Source: Prevotella sp. CAG:1031 (lineage in GTDB: Bacteria; Bacteroidota; Bacteroidia; Bacteroidales; Muribaculaceae). From it: a stretch of DNA of 12,845 bases. The position numbers were made by a program, and so were the translations under genes. Numbering within the stretch: the first letter of the stretch is position 1; the number at the start of each line of letters is the position of its first letter. The notes under the pieces are model-generated. The model was given only the letters and a program-made list of their open reading frames with translations, did no database searches and was not told the DNA's origin. The stretch is from contig HF985566.1 of the NCBI GenBank assembly GCA_000431215.1, positions 77,488-90,332 on the forward strand, read 5' to 3'. Shown here piece by piece: positions 6,312 through 12,845 of the stretch.

Positions 6312-6352
6312 AAAATCAGACAAGTCAAACCAGTCTGACTTGTCTGATTTTT
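6311..6352. terminator. Bidirectional intrinsic terminator between the pyrE operon and dnaJ
   Basis: A perfect 17-bp inverted repeat (6311-6327 pairing with 6336-6352) encloses an 8-nt loop. The arms begin with A5 and end with T5, so each strand has a stem followed by a T tract. The left arm begins at the last base of the lipoprotein stop codon, and the dnaJ stop is 20 bp to the right. Confidence 0.9.
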
Positions 6353-6372
6353 CTGATTAGTTCGATTCAACT

Positions 6373-7542
6373 TCAGTCGAAGATATGGCGGAGCTTGCTG
6401 AAGATGCGGTTTTTTGATGTGGAATCGGCTGTCATGTCGGGCTGTCCCTGAAGTGATTCGATAGCTTTGCGCTCTGTGTCGTTGAGCTTTTCGGGAATAT
6501 AGACCATGACGTTGACCAGCTCGTCGCCGGTGCCGTAGCCGTCGGTAGACGGAAGTCCTTTGCCGCGCAGTCGAAGCACTTTTCCGGGCTGTGTGCCTGC
6601 CGGAATCTTTAGACGCGCGCGCCCTGTCAGTGTGGGAACTTCTACCGATCCGCCGAGAGTAGCGGTCGGAATGTCGAGCATGAGGTTGTAGATGATGTCG
6701 TTTCCGTCGCGGATAAGATCGGGGTGTTTTACCTCTTCGATAACGACAAGGAGGTCGCCGTTGACGCCGCCGTGGCGTGCGGCATTGCCTTTCCCTTTGA
6801 GGGTCAGCACCATGCCGTCGGCTACGCCTGCGGGGATGTTGAACGAAACGGTTTCTTCGCTGCGCTTGACGCCTTCGCCCTGACAGTTGGGGCATTTTTC
6901 GGTTATGATTTTTCCTTCGCCGCCACATTGGGGACATGCGGCTGCTGTCTGCATGACACCTAATGGGGTCTGCTGACTGTGGATGACCTGACCCGAGCCG
7001 TGACAGATGGGGCAGGTGGCAAAGGCGTTTCCGTCTTTGGCGCCGGTGCCATGACAAACGGGGTCGGGCTGCAGTACGGGAATTTTAAGTGTCTTGCTGA
7101 CCCCCTTGGCGATGTCTTCGAGGGTAAGTTTCACCTTGATTCTTACGTCGGTGCCGCGGCGCTGACGGCGCTGGCGTCCGCCGGCGCTCTCGAATCCGCC
7201 CATACCGCCGAATCCGCCGCCGAAAATGTTGCCGAATTGTGCGAAGATGTCTTCCATCGACATTCCGCCGCCGAAGCCGCCAAAGCCTCCGAAGCCTCCG
7301 TCGCCTCCGAAGCCGCCCTGTCCCATGGAGTGACCGAACTGGTCATATTTGGCGCGTTTGTCGGGGTCGCTGAGCACGCTATATGCCTCAGCTGCCTCCT
7401 TGAACTTTTCTTCGGCAGTCTTGTCGCCCGGATTTTTGTCGGGGTGGTATTTGATAGCGAGTTTTCGGTAGGCTTTCTTGATTTCGTCGGCAGTGGCTTT
7501 CTTGTCGACGCCAAGAACCTCGTAATAATCTCTTTTGTCCAT
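6373..7542 (-). CDS. dnaJ: Chaperone DnaJ (Hsp40), with Asp in place of the first zinc cysteine
   Basis: DnaJ (389 residues) delivers unfolded clients to DnaK and stimulates its ATPase. The J domain covers 1-70, with HPD at 33-35. A Gly/Phe linker runs about 74-118, followed by a basic RQRRQRR patch. The cysteine-rich region (160-224) should have four CxxCxGxG motifs. The last three are intact (C177/C180, C203/C206, C217/C220), but the first reads D160-P-V-C163-HGTG, with Asp replacing Cys. The codon is GAC, so a one-base sequencing slip from a Cys codon is unlikely. The two β-barrel client-binding domains follow (about 225-370). It lies 29 bp behind grpE and is probably cotranscribed with it. 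Confidence 0.97.
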   Translation of the reverse strand: MDKRDYYEVLGVDKKATADEIKKAYRKLAIKYHPDKNPGDKTAEEKFKEAAEAYSVLSDPDKRAKYDQFGHSMGQGGFGGDGGFGGFGGFGGGMSMEDIFAQFGNIFGGGFGGMGGFESAGGRQRRQRRGTDVRIKVKLTLEDIAKGVSKTLKIPVLQPDPVCHGTGAKDGNAFATCPICHGSGQVIHSQQTPLGVMQTAAACPQCGGEGKIITEKCPNCQGEGVKRSEETVSFNIPAGVADGMVLTLKGKGNAARHGGVNGDLLVVIEEVKHPDLIRDGNDIIYNLMLDIPTATLGGSVEVPTLTGRARLKIPAGTQPGKVLRLRGKGLPSTDGYGTGDELVNVMVYIPEKLNDTERKAIESLQGQPDMTADSTSKNRIFSKLRHIFD

Positions 7543-7571
7543 CTTTTAGGTTGGGGGTGTGGGTTGGATTT

Positions 7572-8183
7572 TTATTGCGCTACAACAACTTTGGCGTGGC
7601 GAAGCACTTTGTCGTTGATAGTGTAGCCGCGGGTCGGAGTGTCGATTACCTTGCCCTTCTGGGTTTCGTCGGTAGCGGGAACCATGGCGATGGCCTCGTG
7701 GAGTTCGGGATCGAAATCCTTTCCCGTGCTCTCGATAGGCTTGACGCCGTTGGTTTCGAGGAATTTGACGAGCTTGTTGTAGATCAGCTCCATTCCTTTC
7801 TTGACCGATTCGGCGTCGTCGGCGTTCTTGTTTGCCTCTATGCCGCGCTCGAAGTCGTCGACGATAGGAAGCAGGCCGCCAAGAACTTTTTCGGCGGCAT
7901 TCTTGATTATGTCGCCCTTTTCCTTGACTGTGCGTTTGCGGAAGTTGTCGAACTCTGCCAGAAGAAACAGATATTCTTTCTTCTCTTTCTCGAGGGCGGC
8001 ATTGGCTTCGTCGAGTTTCTTGTTGAGCTCGTCTATTTCATTGGCTTCGGCCTCGATTTCCTGTTCCTGTTCTGCGGCTACAGTTTCGTCGGCCATTTCG
8101 ATGACGTTGTCTTCGATGCCTACGCCTTCGCTGGCGTTTTCAGGCTCGGAGATGTTGGAATGTTTTTTATTGTTCTTGCTCAT
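7572..8183 (-). CDS. grpE: Nucleotide exchange factor GrpE
   Basis: GrpE (203 residues) releases ADP from DnaK, resetting the chaperone cycle. It has a long acidic, poorly ordered N-terminus (about 1-50), then the long dimerising coiled coil (about 50-110, including AEFDNFRKRTVKEK). The C-terminal β-domain that contacts DnaK includes GKDFDPELHEAIAMV and RGYTINDKVLRHAKVVVA, the GrpE signature. The length is normal for the family. It precedes dnaJ on the same strand; dnaK is not in the window. No classical CIRCE heat-shock operator is present upstream. A short palindrome near the putative promoter (8305-8317) is the only candidate control site. Confidence 0.97.
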   Translation of the reverse strand: MSKNNKKHSNISEPENASEGVGIEDNVIEMADETVAAEQEQEIEAEANEIDELNKKLDEANAALEKEKKEYLFLLAEFDNFRKRTVKEKGDIIKNAAEKVLGGLLPIVDDFERGIEANKNADDAESVKKGMELIYNKLVKFLETNGVKPIESTGKDFDPELHEAIAMVPATDETQKGKVIDTPTRGYTINDKVLRHAKVVVAQ

Positions 8184-8276
8184 AGCTTGTTGTCTGTTGT
8201 TGAGATGTTGCGATTATCGGTTACAGCAAAAACCGTGCCTAAACGGGCGTCGGTCTGTTCCGCTATGATAAGGTAA

Positions 8277-8310
8277 CAAATATGCCAGCGTTATCGTTCA
8301 TTACTGCCAA
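8277..8310 (-). promoter_or_regulatory. Weak candidate promoter of grpE-dnaJ
   Basis: On the minus strand, CATATTTG (8284-8277) matches TAnnTTTG at five of the six fixed positions. A TTG lies 23 nt upstream (8310-8308), longer than the usual 19-21. The TTG sits within the palindrome TGCCAAAATGGCA (8305-8317). The leader to the grpE ATG would be about 85-90 nt. I found nothing better in 8184-8330. Confidence 0.3.
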
Positions 8311-8323
8311 AATGGCAAACAGA

Positions 8324-8361
8324 AGCGCGGAGGGGCAGGGCTGAATGCCTCCCTCCGCGCT
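8324..8361 (-). terminator. Terminator hairpin downstream of efp
   Basis: A perfect 11-bp GC-rich stem, AGCGCGGAGGG (8324-8334) with CCCTCCGCGCT (8351-8361), lies 36 bp beyond the efp stop. On the minus strand it is followed by TCTGTTTGCC, only moderately T-rich. It separates efp from the grpE promoter region. Confidence 0.65.
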
Positions 8362-8397
8362 GAGGTTTCAATTTTATGGTCGGGTGATTGACGGCTG

Positions 8398-8964
8398 TCA
8401 GGCTTTGACGCGGCCTACGTAGCTGCCGTCGCGGGTGTCGACCTCGATGAGCTCGCCTTCGTTGATGAAGAGGGGCACGCGGACTTCTGCGCCGGTCTCG
8501 ACGGTGGCGGGCTTGAGGGTGTTGGTGGCTGTGTCGCCTTTAACGCCCGGCTCGGTGTAGGTGATTTTCAGGACTGTCTTGATGGGCATCTCGGCATAGA
8601 GGACGGTGTCGGTCGATGCGTCGCTGACAACTTCAACGGTGTCACCTTCTTTCATGAAAGCGGCGCCGGTTACGAGCTCTTTGTTGATGGGAATCTGGTC
8701 GAATGTCTCGTTGTTCATGAAGATGTCGTCGCCCCCTTCGGCATAGAGATACTGGTAGGGCCGACGCTCAACGCGAACGTCTTCGAGTTTCTCGCCGATG
8801 TTGAAACGACGCTCGAGAACGCGGCCGTCGACAACGTCTTTGAGCTTTGTGCGCATGAATGTGTTGCCCTTGCCAGGTTTTACATGGAGGAATTCAACAC
8901 AGAAATAGAGGCGGCCGTCCATGCGTATGCAGGTGCCGTTCTTGATGTCTTGAGCGTTAATCAT
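8398..8964 (-). CDS. efp: Translation elongation factor P
   Basis: EF-P (188 residues) binds between the P and E sites and restores peptide-bond formation at polyproline stretches. The three β-barrel domains are complete: the KOW-like N-domain (1-65), the OB domain (about 67-127, from YQYLYAEGGDDIFMNNETFDQ) and the C-terminal OB domain ending in IEVDTRDGSYVGRV. The tip loop KPGKGNTFMRTK (29-40) carries K32 at the place of the modifiable lysine (K34 in E. coli). No modification enzyme (EpmA/EpmB type) is encoded in the window, so the modification state is unknown. It is transcribed divergently from the PurF-like gene. Confidence 0.97.
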   Translation of the reverse strand: MINAQDIKNGTCIRMDGRLYFCVEFLHVKPGKGNTFMRTKLKDVVDGRVLERRFNIGEKLEDVRVERRPYQYLYAEGGDDIFMNNETFDQIPINKELVTGAAFMKEGDTVEVVSDASTDTVLYAEMPIKTVLKITYTEPGVKGDTATNTLKPATVETGAEVRVPLFINEGELIEVDTRDGSYVGRVKA

Positions 8965-9004
8965 TTTCGATGGTGGAAATGGTTGATTGGAAAAATTTTG
9001 CGTG

Positions 9005-9035
9005 CAAAATTACAAATTGTTCCCGAAAATCCCAA
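9005..9035 (-). promoter_or_regulatory. efp promoter, Bacteroidota type
   Basis: On the minus strand, TTG (9035-9033), exactly 20 nt of spacer, then TAATTTTG (9012-9005). It predicts a leader of about 30-35 nt before the efp ATG. Its -33 element lies inside the region the opposite-facing promoter would use. Confidence 0.75.
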
Positions 9036-9045
9036 AAAAATGCGC

Positions 9046-9053
9046 TACCTTTG
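9046..9053 (+). promoter_or_regulatory. -7 element of the PurF-like gene promoter
   Basis: TACCTTTG matches TAnnTTTG. The nearest TTG (9017-9019) is 26 nt away, too far for the usual spacing, so the -33 element is weak. Its position, 42 nt before ATG 9096, supports that ATG over the upstream in-frame ATG at 8970. Confidence 0.55.
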
Positions 9054-9095
9054 CGCTTTCGTTTTGTGTGCCCCTCAGTGGCTATCGATATTCAG

Positions 9096-10982
9096 ATGGA
9101 ACAGCTCAAACATGAATGCGGGGTTGCGATGATACGTCTGCGCAAGCCTCTCGACTATTACAAGGAAAAGTACGGTACTTACGCCTATGCTCTCAACAAG
9201 CTTTATCTGCTTATGGAGAAGCAGCATAACCGCGGCCAGGAAGGTGCCGGGGTCGGAGTCCTTAAGATTAATGCGGTGGCGGGATCGGAATATGTGTTCC
9301 GCGAAAGAGCTATGGGCTCGGGCGCCATTCAGGAGATTTTCGACAATATCCGCCCGCAGGTCGACAAGGCTCTGCTTGCCGATCCTTCCCCTTCCGAGGT
9401 CGAGCGCGATATTCCTTTCATAGGCGAGATTTACATGGGCCATCTGCGCTATTCGACGACCGGAAAGTCGGGGATGAATTATGTCCATCCGTTCCTTCGC
9501 CGAAATAACTGGCGGTCGCGGAACCTGCTGATGTGCGGTAATTTCAATATGACTAATGTCGACGAGATTTTCGAGACTGTCGTCAGCCGCGGTCAGCATC
9601 CGCGCCTGTATAGCGACGGAATTGTGCTGCTCGAACAGCTCGGATGGGCTCTCGACCGCGAGAATCACCGCCTATACCGCAAATATCGCGACTCGCTCAG
9701 GGAGCCTGAGCTGTCCCATGCCATCGAGGAGCGCCTCGATCTGACCAATGTGTTGAGTCAGGCCCGTATGTGGGACGGCGGTTTCTGTATCTGCGCCGTT
9801 ACCGGTTCGGGAGATATGGCGGCGCTACGCGACTCCCATGGCATTCGCCCCGCGTTCTATTATGTCGACGACGAGGTTGTCGTCGTTGCCAGCGAACGCC
9901 CGGTGATTCAGACTACTTTCAATGTCCGTCTCGCCGACGTCCGCGAGCTCACGCCCGGTTCGGCCATAATTGTCAGCCGCTCGGGCGACGTGAAGATTGT
10001 CGATGTCCTCGGCGAGCGGAAGAATGAGCGCTGCTCGTTTGAAAGGATATATTTCTCGCGCGGCAGCGATGCCGATATATATCGCGAGAGAAAGGCGCTC
10101 GGAGCCAATCTTGTGCCGCAGGTGCTCGATGCGCTCGGCCATAATGTCGACGACGCCGTGTTCTCGTTTATTCCGAATACGGCCGAGGTCGCTTTCATCG
10201 GGCTTGTCGAAGGCCTCGGAGAGACTCTCGAACGCGAGAAAACAGAGCGTATCATGGATGCCGCCAAGTCGGGCGAATTGTCGCGCGAGGTTCTCGAGAA
10301 TATCATGCGTCAGAAACTGCGCGTCGAGAAAGTAGCGCTGAAAGATATAAAACTGCGTACTTTCATTGCCGAAGGGGAGAGCCGCAATGATCTTGCAGCC
10401 CATGTCTACGATGTGACTTACGGTATAGTCAACAACGACCGCGATACTCTCGTTGTCATCGACGACAGCATTGTGCGCGGAACGACGCTGCGTCAGTCTA
10501 TCATTTCCATGCTCGACAGGCTCCATCCGCGGCGCATTCTCGTTTTGTCGTCGTCGCCTCAGGTCAGATACCCCGACTGCTACGGAATCGATATGTCGCG
10601 CATGGGAGAGTTCATAGCTTTCAAGGCCGCTGTGGAACTGACTGTGGAACGTGGAGAGCAGCAGCGGCTCCACGATGTTTATCTCCGTTGTCTCGAACAG
10701 GAGCGGCTTCCGCGCTCATCCGAGCCCGTAAACTGTGTGAAAGCCATTTATGAGCCGTTCTCCGATGAGGAAATTTCGGCCAAGATCGCCGGGATGCTGA
10801 CTCCGTCGACCATTAACGCCGAAGTGAAGATAATATATCAGAGTCTCGACGGTCTTCACAGGGCGGTTCCGAATCATCCGGGCGACTGGTATTTCTCCGG
10901 AAACTATCCCACTCCCGGAGGAACACGCCTCGTCAACCGCGCATATATCAATTATTATGAGGGAAATGTCGACAAGCGCTGA
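9096..10982 (+). CDS. Long PurF-type amidophosphoribosyltransferase (class II glutamine amidotransferase)
   Basis: The 628-residue product has a PurF architecture. The N-terminal Ntn glutaminase has a 7-residue propeptide before nucleophile C8 (KHE-CGVAMIR), then HNRGQEGAG (44-52) and MGHLRYSTTG (114-123). The C-terminal phosphoribosyltransferase domain has the PRPP loop VVIDDSIVRGTTL (453-465). Classical PurF would make phosphoribosylamine from PRPP and glutamine. It differs from standard PurF (about 470-500 residues): it is longer, has CGNFN where HNGN is usual, and has FIPNTAEVAF where the PRTase normally has VPDSG. Bacteroidales carry this long form, often beside an ordinary PurF, and it is usually labelled amidophosphoribosyltransferase. 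Start chosen at 9096 because the nucleophile must be near the N-terminus; the frame is open back to 8970, but that extension crosses the promoter. The substrate remains uncertain. Confidence 0.85.
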   Translation: MEQLKHECGVAMIRLRKPLDYYKEKYGTYAYALNKLYLLMEKQHNRGQEGAGVGVLKINAVAGSEYVFRERAMGSGAIQEIFDNIRPQVDKALLADPSPSEVERDIPFIGEIYMGHLRYSTTGKSGMNYVHPFLRRNNWRSRNLLMCGNFNMTNVDEIFETVVSRGQHPRLYSDGIVLLEQLGWALDRENHRLYRKYRDSLREPELSHAIEERLDLTNVLSQARMWDGGFCICAVTGSGDMAALRDSHGIRPAFYYVDDEVVVVASERPVIQTTFNVRLADVRELTPGSAIIVSRSGDVKIVDVLGERKNERCSFERIYFSRGSDADIYRERKALGANLVPQVLDALGHNVDDAVFSFIPNTAEVAFIGLVEGLGETLEREKTERIMDAAKSGELSREVLENIMRQKLRVEKVALKDIKLRTFIAEGESRNDLAAHVYDVTYGIVNNDRDTLVVIDDSIVRGTTLRQSIISMLDRLHPRRILVLSSSPQVRYPDCYGIDMSRMGEFIAFKAAVELTVERGEQQRLHDVYLRCLEQERLPRSSEPVNCVKAIYEPFSDEEISAKIAGMLTPSTINAEVKIIYQSLDGLHRAVPNHPGDWYFSGNYPTPGGTRLVNRAYINYYEGNVDKR

Positions 10983-10989
10983 TTGTCGG

Positions 10990-11008
10990 CGCCTCATGCG
11001 TTGAGGCG
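10990..11008 (+). terminator. Possible terminator hairpin after the PurF-like gene
   Basis: CGCCTCA and TGAGGCG (7 bp) enclose a 5-nt loop just beyond the stop. It is followed by ATAATACGG, not a T run. A second, weaker 4-bp stem (11025-11039) is followed by T6 (11040-11045). Either or both could end the transcript. Confidence 0.4.
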
Positions 11009-11023
11009 ATAATACGGCTAAGA

Positions 11024-11056
11024 TTGCCATCGGTCGGCATTTTTTCACTATCTTTG
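11024..11056 (+). promoter_or_regulatory. Candidate promoter of the protease-like gene
   Basis: TTG (11024-11026), 22 nt of spacer and TATCTTTG (11049-11056). The -7 element is a full match; the spacing is slightly long. It ends only 7 nt before the ATG at 11064, so transcription would begin almost at the start codon. Confidence 0.5.
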
Positions 11057-11063
11057 CTGAACA

Positions 11064-12035
11064 ATGGACTTGAAATCTTGCAGAATATCAAGAAAACTCA
11101 TTATCGCGATCGCTTCTGTCGGGCTGATTGCGGTGCTGACATGGGGTTATGCGAGAGCTAACTCCCAGCACGCGTATCTCAAGGTCGGTAATCTTGATTC
11201 GCCTGTTGCATTATATCCTTTCCATCAGAGTATTATCGACTTTGGCGGTGGTATTGAATTCTGTTATAATACAGGCTCGTTCATATCGACAATTTTACCT
11301 GCCGATCTCGAGCGGCTGAAAATAATGGGAATGGATGTTGATTCGGTCAGCTTCCCGTCGTTCGGAATCGACCATCTGAACAAGGCATTCTTCTGCTCGA
11401 AGATGTATACTGTCGACCTTCCCGTTTACGACAACCAACCGGGTGCCAAGCCTGAAAACAGGCGCGTTGTGGCCCGTATGAAAGATGTCCTTTTCCTTCC
11501 GGCTCCGTCGTCCGACACTCTCTCGACACTGGGCATTGATGTTATCGAGCGTTTCGTGTGTCTCTATTCGCCTGCGACAAAAGCAATCGGATTCTCAACC
11601 GAAGTTCCCGATGATTTCGAGCTCCTGACAGATATTTCTTCGGAATGGACAGCCGCAACGTTGCTCGGATGCGGCAAGCGCTATTATGTCGATATGTCGA
11701 TAGAAAACAATTCCCACAGCTTCTTTATCAACACTTCTTTCCCGAAGGTCAATGTAGCGCTTCCTTTGGAAGACAGCGTACTTGCCAATTCCGACCTGCG
11801 TACTTCGCTGCTTGTCACTATGCGCGGCAGCTTCCGGGCCAAATTACTCGATAAAGCCTGGGTGAATATCGGCGACAGGGCCGGCAACCATCCGATTTTC
11901 TTTGCCGATACCGGCTTCCTTGAAAGCTATGTGGTCAATCCTATGAATTTTTTCCTTCAGGATGTTGTGATTGACTATCCGCGCAACCGCATACTTCTTC
12001 GCCCGCGGGCAAAACTTTTGCCGGCGTCGCTCTGA
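11064..12035 (+). CDS. Membrane-anchored protein with two retropepsin-like halves, catalytic Asp absent
   Basis: The protein (323 residues) has a basic N-terminus and one hydrophobic helix (about 11-30), an uncleaved anchor or signal peptide, so the body is expected to be outside the cytoplasm. Two similar halves follow, each resembling an aspartic-protease (clan AA) lobe. Half 1 has IEFCYNTGSFIST (64-76) and closes with LGIDVIERFVCLYSPATKAIGF. Half 2 has FFINTSFPKVNVALP (220-234) and closes with VVNPMNFFLQDVVIDY and ILLRP. Where the family has DTG, these have N69-T-G and N223-T-S, so hydrolysis by the usual mechanism is not expected. It could be a binding protein, or the resemblance may be shallow, since I judge it by motif order only. 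The gene stands alone and converges on dnaG with 12 bp between stops. Confidence 0.6.
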   Translation: MDLKSCRISRKLIIAIASVGLIAVLTWGYARANSQHAYLKVGNLDSPVALYPFHQSIIDFGGGIEFCYNTGSFISTILPADLERLKIMGMDVDSVSFPSFGIDHLNKAFFCSKMYTVDLPVYDNQPGAKPENRRVVARMKDVLFLPAPSSDTLSTLGIDVIERFVCLYSPATKAIGFSTEVPDDFELLTDISSEWTAATLLGCGKRYYVDMSIENNSHSFFINTSFPKVNVALPLEDSVLANSDLRTSLLVTMRGSFRAKLLDKAWVNIGDRAGNHPIFFADTGFLESYVVNPMNFFLQDVVIDYPRNRILLRPRAKLLPASL

Positions 12036-12047
12036 GGCGCCCTCGTC

Positions 12048-12845
12048 TTACCGGGCCGTTATTACCCGCTCACCTATAACTTTTGCGAAGTCGGCTTTCA
12101 GGCGGTTCAGCTCGCTGATTCTTGACAGAAGTTCGTTGAGGCGGGCGATGGTGTCTGCGTCGGCGGTAGCTGTGACTGATGCCGACATCTCCGCTATTTC
12201 TCCCCTCAGCTGTCCGATCTGCTGCTCGACAATCGCTTCTTTCAGTTCCCAGAGAGCGCGCTGCACGAATTCGTTGAGGCGATCGCGCTCGGTTTCTATT
12301 TTCGCGTATTTCGTGTGGACTTTGCTCAGTACATATTTGTCACTGACAAGCTCTGTCGCCAGTTTTCTTACGGTGTCGTCGGGATGGTTGATGAGAGCCT
12401 GACTCACATAGTTCTCGGAAAACTCGTCGATGCGACGCTGACGTTCGGCAGCCAGTTCCTCGTCGAGTTCGCGATCAAGACGCTGCAGTTTCTCGAGGCT
12501 GCCGGTGGCCTCGGCCGCCAGCTCGTTGTGGCGACTGACGCGCAGTTCGGCAATCTCACGGTCGATGTCGGCCGTGCGTGAGGCAAGATCCGACGTCCAG
12601 TTGCCTGAGGCTATGGCCTGCGCTTCGGCGAACGTCGCCGCTATGTCGCTGTTCTCGAGCTTGATGCCGTCGGCATTCAGGTCATAGTCGATAAACTCTA
12701 TTACGCTCATGGGGGTCGCATTGTTGTCGGCGTCGTAGGCGTTGCAGGCGTTGACTCTTCCGTATTTGACGGCATAGCGCAGAAGTTCTCTCTCGAACGG
12801 GCGCAGTCTGGCGGCGTCTGTCGTGTTTTTTGTCGTTTTTGAAGT
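12048..12845 (-). CDS. dnaG: DNA primase DnaG, C-terminal part (gene continues beyond the right edge)
   Basis: Only the last 265 codons are in the window. The frame stays open from ATG 12710 to the edge, reading TSKTTKNTTDAARLRPFERE then LLRYAVKYGRV, so that ATG is internal. The visible part follows the zinc-binding and TOPRIM regions. It has RPFERELLRYAVKYG, SVIEFIDYDL, then NHPDDTVRKLATELVSDKYVLSKVHTKY and a long helical tail with ERDRLNEFVQRALWELKEAIVEQQI. This matches the C-terminal, helicase-interacting region of Bacteroidales primase. DnaG lays RNA primers at the replication fork. The tail is rich in Glu, Arg and Ala and is probably coiled coil. Its start, promoter and catalytic core lie outside the window. 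Confidence 0.88.
   Translation of the reverse strand, partial: TSKTTKNTTDAARLRPFERELLRYAVKYGRVNACNAYDADNNATPMSVIEFIDYDLNADGIKLENSDIAATFAEAQAIASGNWTSDLASRTADIDREIAELRVSRHNELAAEATGSLEKLQRLDRELDEELAAERQRRIDEFSENYVSQALINHPDDTVRKLATELVSDKYVLSKVHTKYAKIETERDRLNEFVQRALWELKEAIVEQQIGQLRGEIAEMSASVTATADADTIARLNELLSRISELNRLKADFAKVIGERVITAR

Noticed and set aside
6305..7057. Arg-rich 250-codon minus-strand frame overlapping dnaJ
   Set aside because: It is a different frame of dnaJ running into the terminator, with low-complexity composition.
7551..8276. 241-codon plus-strand frame across grpE
   Set aside because: It is the antisense shadow of grpE; the hydrophobic look comes from the complement of Lys and Glu codons.
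8184..8397. CIRCE or other heat-shock operator upstream of grpE
   Set aside because: No TTAGCACTC/GAGTGCTAA inverted repeat is present.
8970..9095. 42-residue N-terminal extension of the PurF-like protein
   Set aside because: The nucleophile Cys must be close to the N-terminus, and the extension contains the promoter's -7 element.
12708..12710. ATG at 12710 as the start of a 220-residue minus-strand gene
   Set aside because: The frame is open to the window edge, and the upstream residues match primase, so this ATG is internal to dnaG.
1..12845. CRISPR array, tRNA, rRNA or phage genes
   Set aside because: I saw no regularly spaced repeats, no tRNA cloverleaf sequence, no rRNA segments and no phage structural proteins.

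Overview
The window looks like a chromosomal stretch from a member of the Bacteroidota, most likely order Bacteroidales (a Muribaculaceae-like genome is my guess, not shown). Three kinds of evidence support this. Several upstream regions carry the Bacteroidota promoter pattern (TTG, about 20 nt, TAnnTTTG) instead of a sigma70 pattern. Starts lack Shine-Dalgarno sequences. The protein versions (long PurF-like enzyme, DnaG C-terminus, RecO, EF-P) read like Bacteroidales homologues. Most of the window is housekeeping; the left end is accessory.

Layout. At 1-884 lies a REP-associated Y1/HUH transposase (RAYT) gene with three copies of a GTAG-headed palindrome: one inside its first codons, one that supplies its stop codon, and a third inverted about 75 bp further on. 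An unlisted 38-residue single-pass membrane protein follows at 885-1001. On the minus strand, polA (DNA polymerase I) and recO form an overlapping pair. Divergent from polA is a plus-strand operon of pyrE, an SRPBCC-fold protein and a Rieske-like lipoprotein, closed by a strong bidirectional terminator. This converges with the minus-strand grpE-dnaJ operon. Next are efp (minus) and a long PurF-type amidotransferase (plus), whose divergent promoters interleave. The right end holds a membrane-anchored protein with two aspartic-protease-like halves that both lack the catalytic Asp, converging on dnaG, which runs off the right edge.

How the genes work together. polA, recO and dnaG serve replication and repair. 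pyrE and the PurF-like enzyme both use PRPP in nucleotide synthesis. grpE-dnaJ are the DnaK co-chaperones, and efp helps the ribosome through proline stretches.

Most notable: the RAYT/REP module, in which REP copies are built into the transposase reading frame and two copies show a compensatory base-pair change; and a run of proteins missing family-defining residues (Pol I proofreading site, first DnaJ zinc cysteine, Rieske histidines, aspartic-protease catalytic residues).
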